Positions 38,507-46,439 of a stretch of 64,000 nt of DNA are shown in pieces. The position numbers and the translations under genes were made by a program. This DNA comes from Evansella sp. LMS18. GTDB lineage: Bacteria > Bacillota > Bacilli > Bacillales > Salisediminibacteriaceae. Below the pieces are notes generated by a model. That model saw only the letters and a list, made by a program, of their open reading frames with translations, made no database searches and was not told where the DNA came from. The DNA lies in the NCBI RefSeq assembly GCF_024362785.1, contig NZ_CP093301.1, positions 4,278,001 to 4,342,000 on the forward strand, given 5' to 3'. Every line of letters starts with the position of its first letter. Within the stretch, counting starts at the first letter, position 1.

Positions 38507-38532
38507 GAACCACCAGTTCACACTGGTGGTTC
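38507..38532. terminator. Bidirectional terminator between cutC and the carboxypeptidase gene
   Basis: Perfect GAACCACCAG/CTGGTGGTTC stem with a 6-nt loop, placed between the two converging genes. The T-tracts are weak on both sides. Confidence 0.7.
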
Positions 38533-38556
38533 TCGATTTATTTCACTCCCATAGTT

Positions 38557-40584
38557 TTAATAGATTTTATACTGGACCTCTAGGGTGTCCCAGAAACTCA
38601 CATCTGCTTCGTAGATGGAACGGTCAGCAGCTGCTTGCAGCACTGACTGCATGGCGATAACTCCCTGTTGAATCTGGTTTCCATTTCCTTTCTGTCCGGA
38701 AATGGAGGTGTGGTACGGGGAATTTGTAAATCCTCTCATCTCAACGAGGAGAGTAGGAACCCCGTAATTGAGCGGGAGGTGGTTTCTTGCATTTGATGTC
38801 GCTGTGCCCGAGCTGTCATACTGGGCAATATTCGTGTAACCCTTGTGTTCCAGGGCATGATAAAGGACGGAGCCAATTTGTTTCGACTGATGAAGCACCT
38901 CTTCACTTACGTCTGGATGAGTAGGGTGGAGGATCGCTCCTGATACTAATTCATTATCTCCTACAGCTCTGTCCGCTGTCTGGGTATGGAAGTCGATAGC
39001 AAAATCAATATCATAGACTTGCAAAATGTTTTCGTGCAGAGCACGGGTTTCAGGCTGTGACAGACTGTTATGCGTCCGGTTTAAGTCTATCCCGTTAGCG
39101 TTGTTTCTGGTAGGACCATCCGGATCCAGAAGATTGGAAGTGTCCCAGTTTACATCTCCAACTGCTCCGTCAGGGTTTAGCCGGGGAACGAGAAGGAGAT
39201 TGACCTGTTCGCTCAGCTGCCTTACTTCCTGGCTGTTGTTTGATAAATGCTGGACGAAACGCAGAGCAGACTCAGTAGGAAGCGCTTCATTGCCGTGCTT
39301 CTGGGTAATATACAGTACTGTCGGATTTTCCGGATTGCTTCCGAACTTCACCAAGTGAAGATCCCTGCCCTGAACAGACTGGCCGAAAACTTCCACCTCG
39401 ATTAAGTCTGACTGTCTGTCAGCCCTTTCCAGTTGGGCGGCTAAATCTTCATTGCTCGTAAACCGCTCGATTTTTACCGCCTGGTTTGCATTCATTTGCG
39501 GGCCGCTCAGCTGCACGTTTCTGTCAGCAGGGGACAGGTCCTCGAGGCTTAAGGTGTACTGTTCTTCGAGCGTGTCCCAGAAACTGATATCCGCATCATG
39601 AATTAAGCGGTCAGCAACAGCCTGTAAAACAGCCTCCATTGACGTGAAACCCTGTTCGATTAAGTATCCATTACTTTTCTGGCCGAGGATTGACTCTTTG
39701 TTAACTGCGTTTGTTAACCCTCGTAATTCCACAAGCAGGGTAGGGATGCCGTAATTAACGGGCAGATGATTTCTTGCGTTGGAAGTGACCGTATCACCAT
39801 TTTCATATTTAGCGAGTGTGGCATGGCCTTTGTCTTTCAGAGCGTCAAAAATGACAGACCCGATCTGCTTGGATTGATGAAGGACGTCCTCGTTTACCTG
39901 GGTATTTGTTGGGTAAAGCATGGAGGCTGAAACGAGCTCATCATCACCAACAGCACGGTTTGCTGACTGTGTATGAAAATCGATGGCAAAGTCGATGTCA
40001 TACTGTTGGAGAACATTCTCATGAAGGGCACGGGTTTCCGGCTGGGAAAGGCTGTTATGCGTCCGGTTGAGATCAATGCCGTTCGCGTTGTTTCTCGTCG
40101 GGCCGTTGGGATCTACAAGGTTTGAAGTGTCCCAGTCCACGTCACCTTCAGCGCCGTCAGGGTTCAGGCGGGGAACGATCAAAAGGTTCACCTTGTCGCT
40201 GAGCTCCCGGACTTCTTTGCTGTCCGTGGATAACTTCTGGATGAGCCTTAACACAGATTCGGTAGGCAGAGCCTCTGTCCCGTGTTTTTGGGTAATATAC
40301 AAAACGGTAGGGTTATCTGGATTATTGCCGAATTTCACAAGGTGAAGATTGCGGCCTTTGACAGACTGGCCAAACACTTCCACTTCAAGTAGCTCCGACT
40401 GTCCGTCTGCTTTCTCAAGGGCTGAGACAAGAGATTCATAGTCTGTAAACATCTCATTTTTCACCCTTTCATTGGAATTGGTATTCGGTCCGTTGCCTGC
40501 AGCAAGTACAGCCTGGGGAGCAAAAAGCAGCATTGCTGCCATGGTGATTGCTATTAGTTTAGCAAACTGTTTTTTTACATACAT
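38557..40584 (-). CDS. Secreted M14 zinc carboxypeptidase with two tandem catalytic domains
   Basis: 675-residue exported protein with a signal peptide (about 1-29, cleavage after AVLAA). Two M14 domains follow (about 45-330 and 375-660). Each has the zinc motif HGTE or HGNE, RLNPDGA, RNNANGIDLNRTHN, the zinc-binding IDFHTQ, and the catalytic glutamate in TLLVE. The domains are nearly identical in long stretches, so the gene arose by a recent internal duplication. The ATG at 40584 sits 8 nt after GAGGAGG; one two codons upstream is too close. It would trim C-terminal residues from peptides outside the cell. Confidence 0.9.
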   Translation of the reverse strand: MYVKKQFAKLIAITMAAMLLFAPQAVLAAGNGPNTNSNERVKNEMFTDYESLVSALEKADGQSELLEVEVFGQSVKGRNLHLVKFGNNPDNPTVLYITQKHGTEALPTESVLRLIQKLSTDSKEVRELSDKVNLLIVPRLNPDGAEGDVDWDTSNLVDPNGPTRNNANGIDLNRTHNSLSQPETRALHENVLQQYDIDFAIDFHTQSANRAVGDDELVSASMLYPTNTQVNEDVLHQSKQIGSVIFDALKDKGHATLAKYENGDTVTSNARNHLPVNYGIPTLLVELRGLTNAVNKESILGQKSNGYLIEQGFTSMEAVLQAVADRLIHDADISFWDTLEEQYTLSLEDLSPADRNVQLSGPQMNANQAVKIERFTSNEDLAAQLERADRQSDLIEVEVFGQSVQGRDLHLVKFGSNPENPTVLYITQKHGNEALPTESALRFVQHLSNNSQEVRQLSEQVNLLLVPRLNPDGAVGDVNWDTSNLLDPDGPTRNNANGIDLNRTHNSLSQPETRALHENILQVYDIDFAIDFHTQTADRAVGDNELVSGAILHPTHPDVSEEVLHQSKQIGSVLYHALEHKGYTNIAQYDSSGTATSNARNHLPLNYGVPTLLVEMRGFTNSPYHTSISGQKGNGNQIQQGVIAMQSVLQAAADRSIYEADVSFWDTLEVQYKIY

Positions 40585-40804
40585 ATGCATTCCTCCTCGT
40601 TAAAAATTCGATAGTTTTACATCCCTGAAGCTCCGTAAGGCAGAAAAAACGGAACTCTTAGCTTCACCTCCTGAAATAAAAAATAGAAAGGGAAGATCCC
40701 CTCTCTATTGATAATAAATTCTATATTTTTCAATGATTTCCTTGAGTCGAAAAGAACGGTACGAAAGAACTAACTAATTTGTGTTACTTAGTAATGTACT
40801 TATA

Positions 40805-40832
40805 TTGACATGAAACCAATTGGTGTTATATT
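40805..40832 (+). promoter_or_regulatory. Sigma-A promoter of the SRPBCC/ArsR operon
   Basis: TTGACA (40805-40810), a 16-bp spacer, then TATATT (40827-40832). It is one of the clearest promoters in the window. The first operator palindrome lies between the two boxes. Confidence 0.8.
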
Positions 40833-40859
40833 ATTAGGTAAAATGAAACCAAATGGTTT
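40813..40859. promoter_or_regulatory. Twin operator for the ArsR-type repressor
   Basis: ATGAAACCAATTGGTGTTATA and ATGAAACCAAATGGTTTTATA share the core ACCAAWTGGT. Centres are 33 bp apart, about three helical turns. One copy is inside the promoter and the other just downstream, so a bound ArsR dimer would block transcription. Autoregulation is inferred from position. Confidence 0.75.
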
Positions 40860-40890
40860 TATATTTATTATATGAAAAGGAGTAATGAAA

Positions 40891-41310
40891 ATGGAAACTC
40901 TGCATGATATTAAGCAAACAGTAGTATTCGAAGCACCTATACAAAAAGTATGGAAAGCAGTATCTACTTCCGAAGGGATTGAATCATGGTTTATGCCAAA
41001 TGATTTTGAACCTGAAGTTGGGCATGAATTCCATGTACAATCTCCATTTGGTCCATCTCCTTGTAAAGTTTTAGAAGTGGATGAACCGAACAAAATTTCT
41101 TTTTCATGGGATACAGATGGCTGGGTCGTTTCATTTCTGTTGAAAGACCTGGGTGAGAAAACGGAGTTTACACTTATTCATTCCGGCTGGAAATCTCCTG
41201 ATACCGTTCTTCCTAAAGCAAACGAGAAAAGTTCTGTTATTCGTGAAAGAATGGATAATGGCTGGGTTGGGATTGTTAATGAAGGACTTCGAAAGGTTGT
41301 TGAAGAATAA
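40891..41310 (+). CDS. SRPBCC (AHSA1/START-like) domain protein
   Basis: 139-residue single-domain protein of the AHSA1-like branch, with a hydrophobic cavity that binds unknown lipids or aromatic ligands. It begins [20 protein letters not shown], with [19 protein letters not shown] in the usual place. The ATG at 40891 lies 8 nt after AAAGGAG; an ATG two codons upstream is too close. It is directly followed by an ArsR regulator gene, a widespread pairing. Ligand and role are unknown. Confidence 0.85.
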   Translation: METLHDIKQTVVFEAPIQKVWKAVSTSEGIESWFMPNDFEPEVGHEFHVQSPFGPSPCKVLEVDEPNKISFSWDTDGWVVSFLLKDLGEKTEFTLIHSGWKSPDTVLPKANEKSSVIRERMDNGWVGIVNEGLRKVVEE

Positions 41311-41664
41311 ATGTCAGCAGCAAAGCATGATGTTTTTCAGGCTATTGCTGATCCAACCAGAAGAGAGGTTCTCCGTTTGCTTGCCAGGAACCAATTAGCA
41401 ATTTCTGAGATAACAACACATTTTTCAATAAGTCGCACAGCTATAGCAAAACACCTCCATATACTCTCAGAAGCAAATTTAGTCAGCGGAAAAAAAGTGG
41501 GCAGAGAAAAAATTTATCAACTGCACCCGGAACCGTTAACAGAAGTAAAGCAGTGGCTCTCTTATTATGAACAATTTTGGGATAATAAGTTGTCAATCCT
41601 TAAACATGTCGTTGAAAATGATAATGAAGGTCATTCTAAAGGCAGAAAAACGGACCGTGAATAA
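41311..41664 (+). CDS. ArsR family transcriptional regulator
   Basis: 117-residue winged-helix repressor. It begins MSAAKHDVFQAIADPTRREV, with LRLLARNQLAISEITTHF, ISRTAIAKHLHIL and GREKIYQLHPEPL, the SdpR/autorepressor branch of ArsR. No cysteine metal site is visible, so it is probably not a metal sensor. The ATG follows the previous stop with no gap, so translation is coupled. The twin ACCAAWTGGT sites upstream of the operon are its likely targets. Confidence 0.9.
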   Translation: MSAAKHDVFQAIADPTRREVLRLLARNQLAISEITTHFSISRTAIAKHLHILSEANLVSGKKVGREKIYQLHPEPLTEVKQWLSYYEQFWDNKLSILKHVVENDNEGHSKGRKTDRE

Positions 41665-41686
41665 TATCCTTCACGGTAATTAACAA

Positions 41687-41730
41687 GTGGTGTCTGGAAA
41701 GCGACATTTGCGCTTTTTAGACATCACTTT
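41687..41730 (+). terminator. Terminator after the ArsR gene
   Basis: Long imperfect stem GTGGTGTCTGGAAAGCG/CGCTTTTTAGACATCAC with a 7-nt loop, followed by TTT. A second imperfect hairpin lies at 41759-41791. Confidence 0.65.
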
Positions 41731-41894
41731 TGCATTTAGTCCAGCAAATATATATAAGGCTTCTCCTCACCCAGGCGGGTGGAGAAGAGGCTAAAGTTGC
41801 AGGTACCGTAAGAGGAGCGGGTTATTATAACATTACTTCTATCAGGTTAGTTTTCAGATTTTCAATTTTAGGTTATAATATAGACAAGAACACG

Positions 41895-41935
41895 GTATAA
41901 ATAAAAAGACCGTTAGTGCTGGTACACTAACGGCC
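41895..41935 (-). terminator. Minus-strand terminator of the interrupted small gene
   Basis: Perfect CCGTTAGTG/CACTAACGG stem; on the minus strand it is followed by TCTTTTTATTTATACC. The only minus-strand start upstream of it is the truncated small gene at 42138, separated from it by a family A repeat. Confidence 0.65.
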
Positions 41936-41954
41936 GCAACAGCTTAGATCCCTT

Positions 41955-42075
41955 CAAAGGGGACTGGCGCAGGGATAAGAAGATAAGTTACCCCATTTTG
42001 AGCCACCAACTAATTTTGGGGGCTTATCTTTTTTCATGGAAAGATAATATGGCTACTACAAGTAAACCGAACGAA
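41955..42075 (+). repeat. Dispersed repeat family A, copy 3
   Basis: Contains AAAGGGGACTGGCGCAGGGA, AAGATAAGTTACCCCATTTTG, GGGGGCTTATCTTTTTT and AATATGGCTACTACAAGTAA. It sits between the start and the terminator of a small minus-strand gene, as if inserted there. Confidence 0.8.
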
Positions 42076-42138
42076 ATTATTAAAACCCCACAAAGTCCCT
42101 ACACCAGCAGAAGTGAGCTTTAACTCTTCCTTGTCCAT
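42034..42138 (-). pseudogene. Small membrane protein gene interrupted by a family A repeat
   Basis: The minus-strand frame starts MDKEELKLTSAGVGTLWGF, with AGGTG before the ATG, and looks like the opening of a small membrane protein. After NNF the frame runs into the repeat (FVRFTCSSHIIFP) and stops. A minus-strand terminator remains at 41895-41935 on the far side of the repeat. The reading as an insertion is inferred. Confidence 0.5.
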
Positions 42139-42243
42139 ACAATCACCTCATAAGGTATAATTCACTAATTCACATGAAAATATAATTTTCCTGAGTAATT
42201 GTTGAGATTTAAATAAGCGGTAATTTAACTTGGAGTTAAAAAA

Positions 42244-42297
42244 ACAGAATTATCTGTTATTAGGTGGTATAATATTTCCAGCAGGAAAATAATTACA
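42244..42297 (+). promoter_or_regulatory. Duplicated extended -10 promoter block, copy 1
   Basis: CAGAATTATCTGTTATTAGG then TGGTATAATATTTCC and AGGAAAATAATTACAA. TATAAT at 42267-42272 with a TGG extension suits an extended -10 promoter. A closely similar block lies at 45809-45861. Each precedes a run of small membrane protein genes. Confidence 0.6.
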
Positions 42298-42356
42298 ATG
42301 AAGATTCGAAGCAGCTGGTTTAGATAGATTCCAGCTATTCTGAAGAGAGTGAGGGG

Positions 42357-42737
42357 TTGGCAAGAATAAAAGAAATACTTACTATATTTCTCGGTGCAGC
42401 AATGCTATTTTTCATAACTACAGCAACTAATTCCTTAGGGATTTACGCTGTAAAAGTATTCGGAAAAGGGTACTCAAAGGAACGTTTCTGGATACCTTAT
42501 GCAGTCTGCTGTCTATTAACAGGCGCTATGTTATTTTTCCTAAATAGAATTACTGTTGAGTATATGTTACTGGAGATAATAAGTTTCTCCATCCTGGTGT
42601 TTGGGCTTATCAGCCTTCTGTATTTAATTGCACTCTTAACATTGAAAAGAAAAAGGAGTAATTGGCATCAAAAGTTCTCGAAGCAGCTTGATCAGTGGGA
42701 AGCGGAGATGAGGGAGAATTTCAAGCACGGCCCCTAA
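42357..42737 (+). CDS. Small integral membrane protein
   Basis: About 126 residues with three hydrophobic helices (roughly 6-28, 44-60, 68-92) and a basic C-terminal tail with KRKRSNWHQKFSKQ. The start is uncertain: TTG at 42357 directly abuts the GAGGGG that would be its ribosome binding site, and no better start is near. It follows promoter block 1. I do not recognise the family. Confidence 0.5.
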   Translation: MARIKEILTIFLGAAMLFFITTATNSLGIYAVKVFGKGYSKERFWIPYAVCCLLTGAMLFFLNRITVEYMLLEIISFSILVFGLISLLYLIALLTLKRKRSNWHQKFSKQLDQWEAEMRENFKHGP

Positions 42738-42798
42738 TTATAATGGGTTATGTCCAGTACTTATCAAATTCATTAATATGAGGAGGAGGGTATTTCCT

Positions 42799-43098
42799 TT
42801 GACGAGTCTTCCAGGAGATTATATTGCAATAGTGATGACTGCCTTTACTATTCTGTTGATTCCCGCCACAATTGTTATAATTCAGAAGAAAAGAAAAGGT
42901 TTAAATAATGCCTATGGGTTGAAGAGTTATGTGACGCCAGCATGTTTTTTATTCATATCTATTATTGGCGTAATGGCTTACTGGTTTAATTTCATGGTGT
43001 TTTCCAGCTTGCTTCATTGGGGGATAAATTTAGTATTATTTTTTGCTGCAGTATATTTTACTAAGTTTCTCCCTGTACCTGAAGAAACATCTTCGTAA
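42799..43098 (+). CDS. Small integral membrane protein
   Basis: 99 residues with three hydrophobic helices (about 6-27, 45-65, 68-86) separated by KKRKGLNNAYGLKSY. The TTG at 42799 is chosen because AGGAGGAGGG lies 9 nt upstream. An ATG at 42778 would place that ribosome binding site inside the coding region. It is probably in the same transcript as the preceding membrane protein gene, 60 bp away. Function is unknown. Confidence 0.6.
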   Translation: MTSLPGDYIAIVMTAFTILLIPATIVIIQKKRKGLNNAYGLKSYVTPACFLFISIIGVMAYWFNFMVFSSLLHWGINLVLFFAAVYFTKFLPVPEETSS

Positions 43099-43271
43099 TT
43101 GTTAACAAACGGAGTAAGTTCGTTAAAGAGCTGTGATTTCATCGCATATAAAAGAGATAGAATTGTGGGTTGCGATGGATGTTGCAACTCTTTTTATGTA
43201 CGCTTGTACTGGGAAAAAATGCTAAGCTAAAGGGGGTATACTTCAGCAAAGAAATAAGGGAGTGATATGGT

Positions 43272-43487
43272 ATGAAAAGCAATAAAGAAACTCCTGAGCA
43301 GCGAAGGGAAAAAATGAGACAAGAGGAGCTAAGGAAAAATCCAACTGGAAATATGAGAGATGCTTCTCAGAGAGCTCAAACTGGAGGTCTTGTAGATTTA
43401 GTAAATAGCCTTGGATGGAAAGGGACAGGAGTTCTTATCCTGGTAATAATTATCGGATATATTATTGTCTCCCGGTTGTTGAACTAA
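43272..43487 (+). CDS. DUF6366-like small membrane protein
   Basis: 71 residues. The charged N-terminal part (ETPEQRREKMRQEELRKNPT, then GNMRDASQRAQ) and the C-terminal membrane helix (GWKGTGVLILVIIIGYIIV) are the pattern I recall for DUF6366 proteins of Bacillus. Function is unknown. GGGAGTG precedes the ATG. It stands between other small genes with no clear operon structure. Confidence 0.65.
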   Translation: MKSNKETPEQRREKMRQEELRKNPTGNMRDASQRAQTGGLVDLVNSLGWKGTGVLILVIIIGYIIVSRLLN

Positions 43488-43558
43488 AGGAAAGCATAGT
43501 TGAATAGAGGTTAAGTTGTTACACTCAAAATAAATCACCTGAGATTGGAGGGACTCTG

Positions 43559-44077
43559 ATGGAATTATGGGATCTATATGATATTAATCGAAGCAAAACA
43601 AATCGTACATGGGTTCGCGGTAAAGAGCTTGAACCAGGGGATTTTCACTTAGTTATTCATATATGTGTTTTTAATTCAAACGGTGAAATGCTCATTCAAC
43701 AAAGGCAGTCCTTCAAAGAGGGGTGGCCTAATCTGTGGGATCTCACTGCAGGAGGGAGTGCCATAACTGGGGATACTAGTCAAATTGCTGCGCAAAGAGA
43801 ATTGCATGAGGAGATTGGTTTGCAAATAGATTTTCAGCATATTCGTCCTCATCTAACAATTAACTTTGAGAATGGATTTGATGATATTTATTTAATCCAG
43901 GAGGATGTGGATTTACATACGCTCACTTTACAGTATGAAGAGGTTCAAAACGTAAAATGGGCAAGCAAGGAAGAAATTTTGACAATGATCAAAAATGAAG
44001 AATTTCTCCCGTATTACGAAAGTCTTATCGACTTACTATTTGATTGCCGAAACAAGCGTGGCACTCTTCAAAGGTAA
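43559..44077 (+). CDS. NUDIX hydrolase
   Basis: 172-residue NUDIX protein of the isopentenyl-diphosphate-isomerase-like or YfcD-like branch, which hydrolyses nucleoside diphosphate derivatives. The NUDIX box reads GSAITGDTSQIAAQ then RELHEEIGL. It fits GX5EX7REUXEEXGU except that the first glutamate is aspartate. The two glutamates of HEE that bind metal are intact, so it may still be active. GGAGGG lies before the ATG. Confidence 0.85.
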   Translation: MELWDLYDINRSKTNRTWVRGKELEPGDFHLVIHICVFNSNGEMLIQQRQSFKEGWPNLWDLTAGGSAITGDTSQIAAQRELHEEIGLQIDFQHIRPHLTINFENGFDDIYLIQEDVDLHTLTLQYEEVQNVKWASKEEILTMIKNEEFLPYYESLIDLLFDCRNKRGTLQR

Positions 44078-44185
44078 AGAAGAGCAATGGCTGAATAAGC
44101 AAACTTTGCCATTCAGTGGCTAACGGGAGTTCACCTCCGTACCAAAGAAATGTGTTTAGGGCGATTTAATTGAAAGGAGTTTAAT

Positions 44186-44293
44186 ATGGAGCAGTTTGAT
44201 TGGTTTGAGTTATTTTTTTCTTTGGTACTCTTATTTATTATTTTTTCACTCTTATATTTACAAATGCAGAGTAATAACCAACTTAGGGGATGA
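44186..44293 (+). CDS. Very small single-pass membrane protein
   Basis: 35 residues, MEQFDWFELFFSLVLLFIIF and onward, with one membrane helix and a short polar tail (QMQSNNQLRG). GAAAGGAG lies 7 nt upstream of the ATG, which is the main support. The family is unknown. It would be missed by a 60-residue cutoff. Confidence 0.55.
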   Translation: MEQFDWFELFFSLVLLFIIFSLLYLQMQSNNQLRG

Positions 44294-44469
44294 TCAGGAC
44301 TTTCAACATCTACATTGGCATATAGTTTCAGAAGAACCGTTGAGATAGTTATTAAAGTTACCCTTTAATAGCCTTCCAGCAAAAATTCCTTAGAAATAGG
44401 AATGTTCTGGGTGAATCTAATTAAGATGGAATCAGAAATTCCATAAATAAAGGGATCAGGGTGAAAGAA

Positions 44470-45021
44470 ATGGGGGTTCAGATGGATATTGGAAAAGAGT
44501 ATTTGAGGGTTATAATAGAAAGATTTTATAGTGTGAAAAACCTGGGAGATAAGACGTTGAATCAACTATCGGAAGAGGAAATACATTGGAATTACAATAG
44601 TGAATCCAATAGCGTAGCTATATTAGTAAAGCATTTAAGCGGAAATATGGTTTCAAGGTGGAGCGACTTTTTAACTTCTGATGGTGAAAAAGATTATAGA
44701 AATCGTGATGAAGAATTTATCGATGATATATCCACAAAAGCCGAGTTAATCACTGTCTGGGAAAAAGGCTGGAAGGTTCTTTTTGATACGCTAACTGATT
44801 TAAAAGAGCAGGATTTATTAAAAAGTATAAACATTCGAGGAGAACGTCATTTAGTTTTAGAAGCTATTGAAAGGCAAATGGCACATTACGCATATCATGT
44901 GGTACAAATTGTTTATATTGGAAAACAACTAAAAGATAAAGATTGGAAAAGTCTCAGTATTCCAAAAGGGAAATCTGAAGATTATTTAAAAGAAATGCTT
45001 GAAGAGCACCAGGGTAAATAA
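44470..45021 (+). CDS. DUF1572/DinB-superfamily protein
   Basis: 183-residue four-helix-bundle protein of the DinB/YfiT-like superfamily, closest in memory to DUF1572. Possible metal-binding histidines lie in VAILVKHLSGN near residue 54 and MAHYAYHVVQI near 142. Members are often thiol-dependent or metal-dependent enzymes, but this one is uncharacterised. The ATG at 44470 is chosen over GTG at 44461 and ATG at 44482, because AGGGTG precedes it at a workable distance. The start is not certain. Confidence 0.75.
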   Translation: MGVQMDIGKEYLRVIIERFYSVKNLGDKTLNQLSEEEIHWNYNSESNSVAILVKHLSGNMVSRWSDFLTSDGEKDYRNRDEEFIDDISTKAELITVWEKGWKVLFDTLTDLKEQDLLKSINIRGERHLVLEAIERQMAHYAYHVVQIVYIGKQLKDKDWKSLSIPKGKSEDYLKEMLEEHQGK

Positions 45022-45108
45022 GTTAACTGAGAGCGGGAGTTAAGCTGTAGCTGTCGGTGGGGTGTTAACGGGGAGAATACTTGAAGAAAAAATGACAAAG
45101 GTGATTTA

Positions 45109-45585
45109 ATGATAAGGACATTTAGATCAGACGATAAAGATTACTTAGTAAATTCTCACTATAATTTATATAAAAAAGAATTTGGATACGATTTAACTTT
45201 TCGAGATTTTATAGAAGAAAGTGTTAACGGGTTAATTGAGCGATCAGATACAGGTGAAATCATCTTCATTTTAGAATTAGATGAAAAACAAAGTGGTTCT
45301 GTAAGTATTAAAAAAGTTAATGACACTACTGCACAACTTGGTTTATTTCTTGTTGAACCTAATGTTCGAGGGACCGGGTATGGACAGAAGTTAATAGAGA
45401 AAGCTATTAGCTTCAGCAAAGATAGTGGATTTAAGACCATTATTCTATGGACTAATAGTGAACTTAAATCAGCAAGGCGAATCTACGAAAGAGTTGGATT
45501 TAAATTAAAGAAAACTCAAACTCAAATACTTTCCAATAAAGAACTTATCGAAGAAAAATGGGAGTTAATGTTAGTAGATAATTGA
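45109..45585 (+). CDS. GNAT family N-acetyltransferase
   Basis: 158-residue GNAT protein. The acetyl-CoA binding motif is LFLVEPNVRGTGYGQKLIEK (RGTGYG near residue 89), followed by ILWTNSELKSARRIYERVGF, typical of the C-terminal half. The N-terminal FRSDDKDYLV is common in GNAT enzymes. The substrate is unknown. AAAGGTG precedes the ATG. No operon partner is evident. Confidence 0.85.
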   Translation: MIRTFRSDDKDYLVNSHYNLYKKEFGYDLTFRDFIEESVNGLIERSDTGEIIFILELDEKQSGSVSIKKVNDTTAQLGLFLVEPNVRGTGYGQKLIEKAISFSKDSGFKTIILWTNSELKSARRIYERVGFKLKKTQTQILSNKELIEEKWELMLVDN

Positions 45586-45753
45586 AGGATATTGTTCGAG
45601 TAAGGGGCGAGAGATGCGATAGCTGTGACTTTTATCTATTTATGTTTAATTCAATGTTCAGAGACATTGAAGAATATAAATCCCATTAATTAAAACACCA
45701 AAATTTTCTAACGTTATTAGGTAGTCACAGTTAAAAACGAATATACATTTTCA

Positions 45754-45783
45754 GGACTTCCAAAATTATGGAAGTCCTTTTTC
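45754..45783 (+). terminator. Terminator before the second duplicated promoter block
   Basis: GGACTTCC/GGAAGTCC stem with an 8-nt loop, then TTTTTCTTT. Confidence 0.75.
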
Positions 45784-45808
45784 TTTGAACCTTAACTTAA
45801 AATACATC

Positions 45809-45861
45809 AGAATTATTAGTAATTAAGTGGTATAATATTTTTACCAGGAAAATAATTACAA
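45809..45861 (+). promoter_or_regulatory. Duplicated extended -10 promoter block, copy 2
   Basis: CAGAATTATTAGTAATTAAG then TGGTATAATATTTTTACC and AGGAAAATAATTACAA, closely similar to 42244-42297. TATAAT is at 45831-45836 with the TGG extension. It precedes the small secreted protein gene at 45985. Confidence 0.6.
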
Positions 45862-45984
45862 AAATTACTTGGGGTAAATAACAGATAAATATATAATGAT
45901 ATTCCACTAACGGGCTAGCGTTCTTGCCAGAACTTATTATTGAGTGCTCTAATAAAGAAGATATTTTTAATAAGGGGCCCTTAT

Positions 45985-46389
45985 ATGAAAAAGAAACTTA
46001 TTGGTCTATTTATTGTATTTCTTATTGGTTTTAGTTGGTTCATTTATTGTGGTTTACAGCCAAATGCTTGGGTTGGTGAGAGTGAAGATGGGAAATGGAA
46101 AGTCATATATGAACAGGAAGGGATAAAAGAAAGGTGGTTTGGAACATTACAGTGGAAAGCTGAAGGAGAACCAATAATAACTTATAGAGAATTTAAAATA
46201 AATGGTGTCCATAGTACTGGGGATGGTGGGCCAGGTGCCGTAAAGCAATCAAGGTCTGAAAGAGTAGAAGGAGACATTGAGTTTGCAGCATTTGGAGAAC
46301 AACCAGGCGACAAAGATACATTAGAGCTTATCTTGCTTTGGATCGAGGGCGAAACTGAATTTGAAGAAGTTATTATTCTACGACCTTAA
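45985..46389 (+). CDS. Small secreted or membrane-anchored hypothetical protein
   Basis: 134 residues with an N-terminal hydrophobic segment (about 4-22, MKKKLIGLFIVFLIGF), then a soluble domain of beta character (WVGESEDGKWKVIYEQEGI, and a Gly-rich TGDGGPG). IYCGL resembles a weak lipobox, so it may be a lipoprotein. The ATG at 45985 is preferred because the signal starts there and GGGG lies 8-10 nt upstream; the frame is open from 45940. The family is not recognised. Confidence 0.6.
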   Translation: MKKKLIGLFIVFLIGFSWFIYCGLQPNAWVGESEDGKWKVIYEQEGIKERWFGTLQWKAEGEPIITYREFKINGVHSTGDGGPGAVKQSRSERVEGDIEFAAFGEQPGDKDTLELILLWIEGETEFEEVIILRP

Positions 46390-46439
46390 ATTAAAAAAAT
46401 GGGAATCTTAACACCAATAGAGAAGGGGTCCTAATTCTT

